From Abelmoschus esculentus (lineage: Eukaryota > Streptophyta > Magnoliopsida > Malvales > Malvaceae): a DNA stretch of 64,000 nt. A model generated the notes under the pieces. That model was not told the origin of the DNA. It searched no databases and worked only from the letters and a program-made list of their open reading frames with translations. The stretch lies in contig JAUCBN010000020.1 in NCBI GenBank assembly GCA_035048815.1, positions 4,657,501 through 4,721,500 on the forward strand. Reading direction: 5' to 3'. The position numbers and the translations under genes are program-made. This document shows, in pieces, positions 10,706-21,560 of the stretch. Position 1 is the first letter of the stretch; each line of letters starts with the position of its first letter.

Positions 10706-13415
10706 GTCATCCATATTGTACTACATAAGAATTAGTACAAATTGAAGCTCATGTTATTGTAAACTAGATGTTTACTGATAATTTTATTTGGCATGACCGG
10801 TTAGACCATCCCGGTTCAATTATGATGCAAAAAATTGATGACACTTTCATGTGGTCATTTATTGAAGAACTAAGATTTTCTTCATGGTAATTTTTCATGT
10901 GATACTTGCTATGAAAGCAATTTGATTATTCAATCATCAACAACTAAGATAGAGTGCTATTAATTTTCTGGAACGGATACAAGGTGATATATATGGGCTC
11001 ATACACCTTTCATACAATCTATCTAGATATTTTATGATTTTGATCGATGCATCGACTAGATGGTTATATGCATCCTTGTTATTAACCCGCAACTTGGTGT
11101 TTGCGAGGCTACTTGCTTAGTTGATAAAATTACGAGCACATTTTCTAGATTATTTTCTAAAGACATCAGTCTTGGTAATGTTGATGACATGTAATTTTAC
11201 ATGTAGTATCACAAATTCGCATCAAGCCAACAAATGATCATAAGTTCTCCCCATTACAAATGGTTTTTAGTTAGGAACCAAATATTTCTCATCTTAGATT
11301 TTTTAGTATGCGATATATGTTCGAATTGCTCCACCACAACGCACAAAGATGAGTTTTGTTGGGAATATATATAAGAGCTTCTGATAGGGGATTTATTTAC
11401 AACCCGATTGACTGACTATCATTTTAATAAGTCAGTTTACCCAACATTAGGGAAAGAAAATAAATAGATGGGGAAAGAAATAAGTTGGAATGAATTATCA
11501 TTTTCTCATTTTGATCCACGTACTACACAATGTGAACTATAAGTTCAAAGGATATTTCATTTAGCAAATCAATTGCCAAATGATTTTGCTGACTCTAAAA
11601 AAGAGTGACTAAGTCACGTATACCAACTATGAGTGCTCCGATTAAATTTGATGTCATGGAAGGACAAACTCTAGTTGCTAATGAGTCTAACTTACATTTG
11701 AAGCGTAGTAGACAAGTAGGTTCCAAAGATAAAGAAATCCTCGAAAAAGAAAAAGAGCTATATTTTATGATGGTCTGATCGAGGAATCAGTAAATTATAA
11801 AAATCTCAAGAAGAGATTAAAAGATCTCCAACAGAGACATTGACATGAATCAGGTACCTGATAATAAAGAGATCTCAATAGATTATGTCATGTCAGTAAT
11901 AAGTGGAACTGAAATTAAATCGACGTTGTTAATATATTTGCATGCAATATAGCACTAGAGATTTTATTTGATGATGTGGATCATGAATCATTGTCAATTG
12001 GGCAATGTAAACAAAGAAATGATTGGCCGACATGAAAGAGGCAATTGAGGCAAAACTAAAATCTCTTTTGAAAAGAGAAGTATTTGGGTCTATAACCCGT
12101 ACATTGAAATGTGTAAATCTCGTGGATATAAACGAGCCTTTGTGAGAAAGAGAAATCAAAAGGGAAAATCATGAGATATAAGCTCATTTGGTTGCACAAT
12201 GATTCTCACAAAGACATGAAATTGATTACGAGGAAAATATATTCCTCGGTGGTGGATGCAACTACTTTTAGATTTTGATCAGTCTGGGAATAAATAAAAT
12301 TACTCGGTTTCTGCCTAATAGATGTTGTTACATCATATTTGAATGAGCCTCTTGATAGTAATATTTACATGAAACTTCTGGAAAGATTTAGATTGCCATA
12401 AGCAGTTCATTCAAGTTCTCAAGAACATTATTCAATCATATTGAATATATCTTTTTATGGCTTGAAACAATTTAGGCGTATTTGGTATGATCGCCTCATT
12501 GAGTACTTATTAGCATAATGTTATATGAATTATTTCCCCGAGCATTTTTATTAAGAGGTTTAGCTCTGAATTTTTATTGTTGTGTATGTCGATGATTTGA
12601 ATGTCGTTGAGACTCATGAAGAGATCTCCTCAAATCCTTATGCATTTATCGACATATAGAAAAATATTGAAAGAGACTTTACATGCATATCTATTGATCG
12701 CCCTTATGGTTGTTGCTATGTCTCTTACTATAAACAAAGATTTTTTTCGCCTCACGAAAAGGGTAATAATATTCCTTGTCTAAAGCACAATATACACATT
12801 ATTTGATCTGGAAACATTATATCTTAGCTAGTCTAGAAATATTATTTAAGTGCTACGAGATCATTACCTTTAAATAATTGTTATGCATAAGACAAAGCTG
12901 AAATATGTGTTTGGCTAAACATATCCTGAAGATATGTGAATGTTTTTCACAAGATAAGATGCAAGCTATCTTGTACAGAGATAATACAAAATTTATATCT
13001 CAAGGTGGATATATCAAATATGATAAAACAAAACATATTTCTTCAAGTTTCGTCCCTCATGATTTTCAGATAAATAGTATTCAATGAATCATTTCAAGCA
13101 ATGATTTGGAAGATTTATCCACTAGTGCATGATCTACTTCAACATTTGAAGATTGTATTCAATATTGAATTATGAAGATTCAAAGATCTTATGTGATATT
13201 TTAATGAGGGAGAGTAAATACACGTTGCACTTTTTTCCCTTAACCGAGGTTTTGTCCCAATGTGTTTTCCTGGTAAGGTTTTTAATGAGGCAACATGTTA
13301 TGCGTATCAAAGATGTGTGTACTCTTTTTCCTTCACTAAGAATTTTTTTCCCACATGGTTTTTATCTTAGTAAGGTTTTAACGAGGCACATTATCTTCAT
13401 GGATATCCAAGGGAG
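10706..13415 (+). pseudogene. Copia A pol remnant (integrase, RT, RNase H)
   Basis: Collinear with Copia B pol from about 30139 to 33483. Readable islands include the integrase entry (TGGCATGACCGGTTAGACCA), the RT region with the YVDD codons near 12585-12600, and the RNase H end near 12900-13130. There are many stops and frameshifts. About 95 bp present in Copia B just after YVDD (32305-32400) are missing at about 12635, the same lesion as in Copia C. Confidence 0.8.
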
Positions 13416-13648
13416 TGTTATAAATATATTTATTCATGGTGGATATCCATATATTAAGTTAAATTTTAATGGGCTTTATTATTAGGGTTTAATACCCATT
13501 GGAATTAAGGTTTTCATCTTATGCCTAGAAATATAGACTTTTGGATAAAGCATTATATACAATTCTACTTTGAGAATACAATAAAATCTCTCCCTTTTGT
13601 CTCACTCTTTTCTATAATTTTTTCTTGTTCTTTATTTTATTCACAATA
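13416..13648 (+). repeat. Copia A 3' LTR
   Basis: Begins TGTTATAAATATATTTATTC after the purine tract CCAAGGGAG and ends near TTCACAATA, about 233 bp. It matches the Copia B LTR. The TATA-like stretch of the other copies (TATAAATATAG) reads CTAGAAATATAG here, so the promoter motif is damaged. Confidence 0.85.
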
Positions 13649-15304
13649 GTAGAAAATTTTTACATTTTTATGTTGAGAAAGAAATATGTACTCCATTTAT
13701 TTTACATTTTTAAAGTTTTTAATTTTGTGATTATTGAAATTTTGCTACTTTTAAGTCACCTGATATGAGTACATAAATTTTTAATTAATTGGTAGACTAA
13801 CTAGTTTTTGACCATATGAGTAAATACTTGATCTAATTTTGATTCACAACACATATTTGATATGTGTAATAATTTCTTTTATACTGAATTATGGCTTTAA
13901 AATTATTTTTTCACCCGTATCAGTTAATAAATCAGAGTATCTATTATTATCAAGATTTTTTATGTATTCTTTAAAATAGTTTATTTAAATATTTTTTACT
14001 TAAGGGGAAAAATATACTCTTACTTAGTATTAAACACATATATATTAGGGAGAGAGAAAAAATATCATTCGGGTGAGATTTATCGTTACATTCAAATTTT
14101 GTAAAATCTAAGTAATATTATTTTTGATAAATCTGAATTTTAATCTTAATTAAAGAAGAGAAGATTAACCCATAATTTAAAAGAATATAAGAGAATAAAA
14201 ACAAACAACTTAATCAACCGATCAAATATATTTACTTATTTTAAAGTAATATTACGTATTATATTTATAACATATAATATATATAAGAAATTGTTATTAT
14301 TATTCTGAAAAGATATTATTTTTAATAACAAGATCATGAGACATTTAGTCTACCTTAATGCCACTTTAATTAATATTTAAATAAATATATGAATTAACAT
14401 GGTTGTGGAATAAAACCTTCTACCACTGCATCAAATATGAAAGTTTAGACATTCTTATTGATAAAAAAAATAATTTAAGTTTAGATTTTATATTTTTGAT
14501 ACGAGATCTTGAATTTTATATTTATGAAAATAAAATTATCATAGTTTATTTAAGTTTATTTGAATTTATTTTGATAGTGAATGCGTTAAAACTAAAAATT
14601 ATAAAATTAACTTATTTTTAGTTAAAAAAATGATTATGAGTACTTGCTAAAAAAAATCGATTATAATTAATAAAATAACGATTTTTTTAAAAAAAATTAT
14701 AATCTTAAGATGAATTTCTAACTCTAAAGTATTTTTAATAATTTATATAATTAATTTAATCACTAAAAATTAACTTAATTTCCTAATATATACTAGGACA
14801 AAAGTAAATACAATATATATATAATGTAATAATTTATTAAATATTATTTAAGATGTTAATTATATTTATAATATTATTAAATATATATTTTTTAAAATTT
14901 AGTTGTTATAACAAAAGATAGTTGTATGACTTTTTAGTATAAATATTTTTAATTTAATATTAGAAGCTTAAATGGAAAAAACAAAATATTCATAAAGATA
15001 ATTTGGTAAAATTTGATTTCAAATAATTTTATATTATGTCAACTAAACATTGTTATCTTACATTCGTACTAAATAAACTAAACAAAATAAGATAATATTT
15101 CCAATAATGTGTCAAGTAATGCTATATTCTAAAAATCACATTCCTAAAGATAATCTTACATTTCGTAAACCAAACACACTCAGAATTTATTTCAATTTAA
15201 AACTCATTACCATGAAAGGGTGAGCAAAACTTGAATCGAACAAACAAAATAACTCGACTCGTCTTGAGGCGAAAGTACATGACTTGTCTTGACTCAACTC
15301 AAAA
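13649..15304. other. AT-rich intergenic sequence
   Basis: Very AT-rich, with no gene, inverted repeat or retroelement motif that I can support. Short frames here are chance. Confidence 0.6.
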
Positions 15305-15842
15305 TTTAATAAACTCGATTCGACTTGAAAAATTTCAAATAAAGTTTGAGTTATAAAATGAAAATTTGAATAACTCGAAATTTTTTATAATTAGAAAATT
15401 TATTTTTAAGTTTTAGATGAATCCCTCAATTTTTTATGATATATATTGATATATATACAAATATGAAGAAATTTTGTCACATACGAAAAAAATATAAAGA
15501 TATATATATATCTTATATGATTGAAGAAAATCGTTTAAATTAGAATCAAATCATACTATAAAACATGATAAATAATTATAGTTAAATTTTTATAGGAATT
15601 CGAAAACTCAACTCGACTCAAATTTCTTAAACTTGAATCGAATCGAAAAAATTCAAATAAAGTTTGAGTTATAAAATATGACTCGTCAACTCGAATAACT
15701 TAATTTTTTTTTAAAATCTACTCGACTTAACAAGATCGAATACTCACTCTTGTTACCATGTTTAAATCTTCTAAATATATCATAATTGTCCAAGCGCGTT
15801 CTAATCATGATAATACCTCCTAATTTAGTCTCGTTAAAACAT
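15305..15842. repeat. Dispersed repeat, copy 1 (538 bp)
   Basis: Nearly identical along its whole length to 16375-16912, offset by 1,070 bp. Key shared blocks are AATTTCAAATAAAGTTTGAG, GAAGAAATTTTGTCACATAC and CCAAGCGCGTTCTAATCATG. A diverged third copy lies at about 57570-57930. There is no coding capacity. The nature of the family is unknown to me. Confidence 0.9.
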
Positions 15843-16136
15843 TTTATTGAAAGAACTTGGCACTAATCAGGAAGATCACTTTAAAGTTTTGTGTGATAAT
15901 CAATCTGCCATTCAGATTGCCAAGAACCTAGTTCAACGTGACCGAACAAAGCATGTTGAGATTTATAGGCATTTTATTGTTGACCACGTCATCAAAAAAG
16001 ACAACCATTCTTTCTTACATTCCTTTAGACGGACAAATTGCAGACATTCTTACTAAGGCTTTACCAAAACCTATTTTCAACAAATTTCTATTCAAGCTAA
16101 GATTATACAATATATATTCTCCAGCTCAAGGGGGAG
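15843..16136 (+). pseudogene. Copia RNase H C-terminus (different family from A-C)
   Basis: The sequence reads KVLCDNQSAIQIAKN, RTKHVEIYRHFIVDHV and ADILTKALPKP, the end of a Ty1/Copia RNase H, with one frameshift near 16025. It stops just before the purine tract CAAGGGGGAG at 16128-16136. The element is cut off on the left exactly where copy 1 of the 538-bp repeat ends, so only the 3' end of this retrotransposon remains. Confidence 0.9.
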
Positions 16137-16374
16137 TGTAGGAATTATGGAAAGATCACAAAAGATATGGATTGTTTTCATTCCTTCAATTAATGGATTT
16201 TGTAAATATCTCTTATTATTATAATCCCTTATTTTAAGGGATTATATTTTCTAGAATTAGTTTCTTTCTTAATCTTTAGTTTTCTAAGTTAGAGATATTT
16301 TTGTATATAAATGTGTTATGTTCTATTGCAATACATAAAAAAGGAAAAAACAAAGAATTACATTGATTTCTACA
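16137..16374 (+). repeat. 3' LTR of the truncated Copia element
   Basis: Starts TGTAGGAATTATGG immediately after the purine tract and ends GATTTCTACA, with canonical TG...CA ends and 238 bp. A TATA box (TATATAAATG) lies near 16303. The second 538-bp repeat copy begins at the next base. Confidence 0.9.
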
Positions 16375-16912
16375 TTTAGTAAACTCGATTTGACTCAAAA
16401 AATTTCAAATAAAGTTTGAGTTGTAAAATGGAAATTTGAATAACTCGAAATTTTTTATAATTAGAAAATTTATTTTTAAGTTTAAGATGAGTCCCTCAAT
16501 TTTTTATGATATATATTGATATATATACAAATATGAAGAAATTTTGTCACATACGAAAAAATATAAAGAAATGAATATATAGTATATGATTAAAGAAAAT
16601 CGTTTAAATTAGAATCAAATCATACTATAACACATGATAAATAATTATAATTAAATTTTTATAAAAATTCGAAAACTCAACTCGACTCAAATTTCTTAAA
16701 CTCAAATCGAATCGAAAAAATTTAAATAAAGTTTGAGTTATAAAATATGACTCGTCAACTCGAATAACTATATTTTTTTTAAATCTACTCGACTTAACTC
16801 GATTGAATACTCACTCTTATTACCATGTATGTTTAAATCTTCTATATATATCATAAATGTCCAAGCGCGTTCTAATCATGATAATACCTCCTAATTTAGT
16901 CTCGTTAAAACA
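16375..16912. repeat. Dispersed repeat, copy 2 (538 bp)
   Basis: Same length and nearly the same sequence as 15305-15842. It directly abuts the LTR end at 16374, suggesting that the Copia element had inserted at the start of this copy. Confidence 0.9.
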
Positions 16913-18791
16913 TGTTAACCAATATTAAAATTGACATTTTGATTGGAAACAGATGTCAAGTCATGTTTGGACTGTGCACTTTGTTCCTATATATACATGT
17001 AAAAGAAGTAACCACTCACGTGCTCATGTTTGACCAAATTTTGTTTTTCAATATTTTATTTTAGGGTAAAATAAATTATCACTCAACTTTCTTTTGAATT
17101 TTTTATTGTTGATTTAAATTTTAAAAGATATCAGTTTGATTACTAAGTTTTTTATTTGCTCATATTTTTGTCACCCGAGCATTAAATCATAAATGAAAGG
17201 CTTAATATATATTTGACCCTTAACATTTACCTGTTTTTCCAAATTAGTACCTAATATTATTTTGAGACGAAGTGCCCCTAACGTGTGTACCGTTACCCAT
17301 TTTAACATTGTCGTTAAAAAAGTTCATATTATGCCATGTCATCTCCTCTTCAACTAAGTCAAGCCGTTAGGTTTTATTTAAAGGTTGAATGTCCTATCAA
17401 GTATGTTAGGTTTGTTTTTTGTTTAATTTAGTCACTATAAAGTGTATTTTTACCTAAAATTGACCTCTATTTAAATGTTATTAAGTATTTAACAACTGAA
17501 TGACCAAAATAGGAATAAATCAAAATTTAAGTAATTAAATTGAAATTTTTTAAACTTGAGTAACCAAAATAAAAATAAGAAATTTTTTAATGATTTAGTT
17601 TATAATTTACGCTTTATCTTTTGAGGGTAATCACCGTACCTTAAACACAATTTTTGAAGTATAAACCAAATGACGTGCTTCCCACGTGAATTGATAAATG
17701 AAGTAAGATCACAATTATTACAACCACATTTGTGCTTTGTCGGCAACACTGTTTTTTTAAGGCAAAAATTCTCAATCTTTTACCACCAAACATATCATGA
17801 TTTCCCCTTTTTTCCATGCATGCAACGGCAAACATATTCGTTTTTGACCAAATGTTGTGAGCGCTAAGGATTCTACAAAAGTATAATAAGAGTAATAGTA
17901 TAGGGTCTTTATAAAATTTAAAATAAAAAAATTAAATTAAATATTTATATATATATAATAATTATCTAAAATTAAAAACATAAAAATTATTAAATTTTAG
18001 ATGGAAAATTAAAAATGTTTAACTTTTAGATGTTTAATATTTAATTTTTTATTATTCAAGAGGATAATTTAATAATATAATTCTATTAAGGTAATTTTTT
18101 AAAGAAAATATTTATATATATTTATATAAATCGCAGAGGGTTCAAAATCTTTAAAGAGAATAATATTTTTGATAAAGTAAAGGTCTTATTTTAATAAATT
18201 GTACAAAATCATTAAATCACTTCCGTTTGAATTATTAACTTTACTTAAGAGATATAATTCTTCCTCTGACTAGACCAATTCGTTATTGATTTTAACTTAA
18301 CTATTTTTCATAAGCTGAAATATTAATAAGACCATTTTTGTAACAGCTAGATAAGTTTTTTATATTATTGTTGCACTTAAATTATTCCCTTTTAACTTTA
18401 ATCAACAACAAAATAATCTCTTAATCTTTAATATGTATTCATATAGCGAGACAAAACTAAAATAAAATATTAGAGATTAAATATTTTGGATTAAGCTAAG
18501 ATAATATTTGAAAAATTCAAAAAAAATATTGATGGAGTTAAACAGAAATTGACTTTTCATCCATAAAATATCAATCTTAGAATTATAACATCTCTTATTT
18601 AAGTTAGATGATCGGACGAACGATCAATCGGACATATGATATTGTTATTAAATATCGAAATGATAATTTTTTCTACAAACAAATAAGCTTTAATTTTCAG
18701 ATCCCAAGTAAAAAAAAACTCTTTGTATCTATATAAACACAACTTTAATTTATACTTAATTAAGTAATCTCTCGACATAAATTAAGGCATT
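16913..18791. other. AT-rich intergenic sequence
   Basis: No gene recognised. Sequence at 17170-17400 is less AT-rich (with CCGTTACCC and CCATGTCATC) and may be an old transposon remnant, but I could not define ends. Confidence 0.5.
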
Positions 18792-19650
18792 TGTTAAGAA
18801 TATTTTATTTATGGTGAATATCCATGTATTAGAGGAAGGTTTAATGAGCTTTATTATTAGGGTTTAATACCCATTAGAATTAGGATTTCTATCCATGCCT
18901 ATAAATATAGACTTTTGGAGAAAGCTTTGTACATGTTAGAAATTGACAAAGAAGGAAGAAGAGAATGATTGAAGAAGAAATTCATTCATTGGTTTACATG
19001 AAGAATACAAGAGGTGGTTTACAAAGAAGATGCTACATCCTATTTATAGTTGAACTAAGGTAAAGGAGTTGATGAGCTGGAAAATAACTGCTACCAACAG
19101 CAACGGTTGCAACAGAATCAACTACTGAGCTGATTGAGAAGGCTTAACATTCAGCCGGCTTTCTTAGTTCTGAAAAAAAACTTTCCTGCTTCTCAATTCT
19201 CTTCGAATTGGTGATTCTCGAACAAACGATAAAAGATATAGATGCTTGAACTGGATCATTGATAAAAGAATTCCTTCAAACCAAAAACTTGTATTTCTTA
19301 GCGATTCAACAAGAATCGAAGGTGTTCTCATCCTTTCGTTCTTCTTAACTCACTTTTTTCTTTTGGTGGTTTTACCGAGAATCGAAGGTGTTATTCATCC
19401 TTCAGTTCTTCTTAATTCACTTCGTTTTTATAATTTTTTTGACATCCGAAATTCTCTTAATCAAAAAAAAAAAAATAACACCAATTTTCTTTTAAAGAAG
19501 AATGATCACCATGTAGTTTCACAACCAAAAAAAAAAGTTTACATTAGTTGCGAAGAAAGTGACCAACTATACTTTGAGAATACAATAAAATCTCTCCCTT
19601 TTGTCTCTCTTTTGTCTATTTTCTTCTTGTTCTTTATTTTATTCACAACA
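18792..19650 (+). repeat. Copia B 5' LTR, split at 18934-19563
   Basis: The two pieces (18792-18933 and 19564-19650) together match the 3' LTR at 33484. The start is TGTTAAGAATATTTTATT, a TATA box (CTATAAATATAG) lies near 18900, and the end is TTCACAACA. It is followed by CGTTATCAGCA, the usual start of the leader in this family (Copia C has the same sequence). Confidence 0.9.
18934..19563 (-). mobile_element. Fragment of an LTR element (minus orientation) inside the Copia B LTR
   Basis: 18934-19149 looks like an LTR read backwards (TGTTAGAAATTGAC to GCTTAACA). The internal part shares ACCGAGAATCGAAGGTG with the interior of the element at 49727-51821 (near 50102). The right side is truncated at the point where Copia LTR sequence resumes. 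A plus-strand frame (19246-19749) crosses it but is not a convincing protein. No clear target duplication. Confidence 0.6.
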
Positions 19651-20104
19651 CGTTATCAGCATGAGTTTTCTCAGAAGATTTTTATTTCAAGTCTCTTTAA
19701 AGATTTACCCGATATGTTTTTTTCTTCTTCTTCATCTTATATATTTTAATTTATAAAATAATATATATACGATGATGATTATAATTTAAAACAAAAATAA
19801 GTTTATTTAATTTTTATGTGTATATTCTTGTTTTGTCTAATGTTATTATGTGTTTATTTCATGCCATGAATATTTTTTATATCTTTGTTAATTAACATGT
19901 TATTTGTTTTGATGATTTAATCCGAGTATATTGGCTGGACATCCCGTTCTGCTAGGCTATTGGTCTCAAAGGAGGTTCTTTTATTAAAGGACCTTGTGGA
20001 CTGGTTTAACAACGCCGCGTATGAGGAATAAATATTTGTTTGTTTGTATATATATTTAAGATATAGTTGATCTAATTTTTTTATTTGTCTTTTATAGTAT
20101 ATCA
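19651..20104 (+). other. Copia B leader
   Basis: Noncoding leader between the 5' LTR and gag. The block at about 19920-20030 (with GACATCCCGTTCTGC and GGACCTTGTGGACTGG) is strongly conserved with Copia C at about 47370-47475. A leader conserved over decayed copies may hold packaging or dimerisation signals; that is inference. Confidence 0.6.
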
Positions 20105-20178
20105 ATGGCAAATGTTGCAAAAATTGAGTTTGCGGCTCTTGATATTTCCGGAAAGAATTATTTATCTTGGATCCTAGA

Positions 20179-21420
20179 TGTTAGGTGTTATAATTTACTG
20201 TTTTAGTTCCCTTTTTACTCATGTTTATTGCTTTACTTAAGCATTTAATTAGTTACATTTTCATATTTTCATGCATTTTCATTAGTTGTCACCTTATATC
20301 TTTATTTGGTTACTTTTGGTTAATTTCGGTGCAAAAAGATGTTACTGTGGTTTGTTTCTTTATTTTGCAGAAGGAAATCCTTGATGGAGAGCTATCTATG
20401 GAAAGAGAATATGGAAGATGAAGTCAATGAAGGAAAACATGGAAAGCTTGGATGAATGGACAAAGAAGGAAACAAGGGATTTGAATAATATATAATTTGG
20501 ATATATTCTTTCATAATTATTTCCAATTATATATTATTCCATCATCAAGATTTATCATGTGCTCATATAAGGAGCTTGTCGAGCACCACATAGGGAGGCG
20601 GGATCATGAGATTGAAGAGGAAGCAAGTGACAATTGTTTTCATCTTTGTCTCTTTTGTTATTTTGAGTGATGAGAGGAGTGTTTATTGGAAACTATCGCC
20701 CAGTCATGAACTAATTTCAGTTGGCTTGGGTTATTCTATTGTCATGGATGATTTAGTTTGATTTTTATTTAAGTTTGTGATGTGTTCTTAATTAGGGTTT
20801 ACCTATTCTTGGCATTTAATTTGTTTGCGAGAGAATCGGGAGAGGACCTCGATAAACGATTCATTTATCCAGATTCAGGAGGATTGGATTCACGAAACGA
20901 ATAGGTGTGGTTCGATCCAAGTGCAAAAGAACTAATCCGGCTTAGGGATAAGTGCAGGATTTCAACGGCTAACAGAAGCAACGCTTTCCGAAGCAATGCT
21001 TTGCCGAACCTCAAGGATAGTCGCCCAAATTGCCCGAGCAATTCCCTCATCGCTATTGCCCAACCAATCTACGAACTGACAACTCGGAGAAATATCATAA
21101 GCAATCGATTGATCCCAATTGCCAAAACAAGTTGGGTGGTGCGAACACTCACTTACGAAGAAGAAATCATTCGACAATCATTCCATAACTCGGAATAACC
21201 CGGCCTCGTTTCTCTTATCGATTATCTTAACTATTTTACTTGCTCATTTATTATTTAATTTTATTTTAAATCAATCATCTAAACAATTTGTGTTTTTCAT
21301 TTCAGTGCAAGAGATTAGATTCTTAAAGGTGCACCAATCCCTGTGGATACGATACTTTTTATACTATAACTTGAACGTGTACACTTGCACGCAATCGTGA
21401 AGTACTTTTTACACGCAACA
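20179..21420 (+). repeat. 5' LTR of the Athila-like element
   Basis: 1,242 bp, TG...CA ends. A TATA-like TCATATAAGG is near 20562. The second half carries AGAATCGGGAGAGGACCT and CAATCCCTGTGGATACGATA, a tail type common in plant Gypsy LTRs. Frames within it (20905-21198 and its counterpart 26667-26936) are copied in both LTRs but show no known domain. Confidence 0.92.
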
Positions 21421-21426
21421 AGTTTT

Positions 21427-21444
21427 TGGCACCATTACCGGAGA
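21427..21444 (+). other. Primer binding site, tRNA-Asp type
   Basis: TGGCACCATTACCGGAGA begins six bases after the LTR. The plant tRNA-Asp complement would be TGGCGCCGTTGCCGGGGA, so the four differences are G to A, as expected for C deamination on the other strand of methylated DNA. Confidence 0.85.
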
Positions 21445-21560
21445 TTGGCAATAGCGAATTTTCTTTTAGTTTCTTGCATTTTACTTTATTTTATTTCTTT
21501 AAAGTTTTTAATTCTTTTTCAGATTCAATGAATTTACAAAATTTGGTTTTGTTGCTGTGT

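Larger units (their letters stand above)
1..13648 (+). mobile_element. Copia A: decayed Ty1/Copia element, split by a CACTA insertion
   Basis: Both halves (1-1679 and 10706-13648) align by eye with the better preserved Copia B at about 29140-33700. Removing 1683-10702 plus one ACT joins them at a point equal to about 30138 in Copia B. The order is gag remnants, an AT-rich gap, protease, integrase, reverse transcriptase, RNase H, polypurine tract and 3' LTR. The 5' LTR lies left of the window. No long reading frame survives. A deletion just after the YVDD motif is shared with Copia C but not Copia B, so this copy belongs to a degenerate subfamily. Confidence 0.85.

Noticed and set aside
13649..18791. 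Host promoter or ncRNA in AT-rich spacers
   Set aside because: TATA-like strings are expected by chance at this AT content and no transcript-like structure accompanies them.
18929..19566. GTACA and GTGAC as a target duplication of the fragment in the Copia B LTR
   Set aside because: The two flanks do not match well enough and the insert is truncated on the right.
19246..19749. 167-codon plus-strand frame as a possible membrane protein
   Set aside because: It crosses the junction of an inserted fragment with the Copia LTR, so it is a chance chimera of noncoding sequence.
20865..21198. Overlapping frames copied in both Athila-like LTRs
   Set aside because: Duplicated because LTRs are duplicated; no domain and frames conflict.
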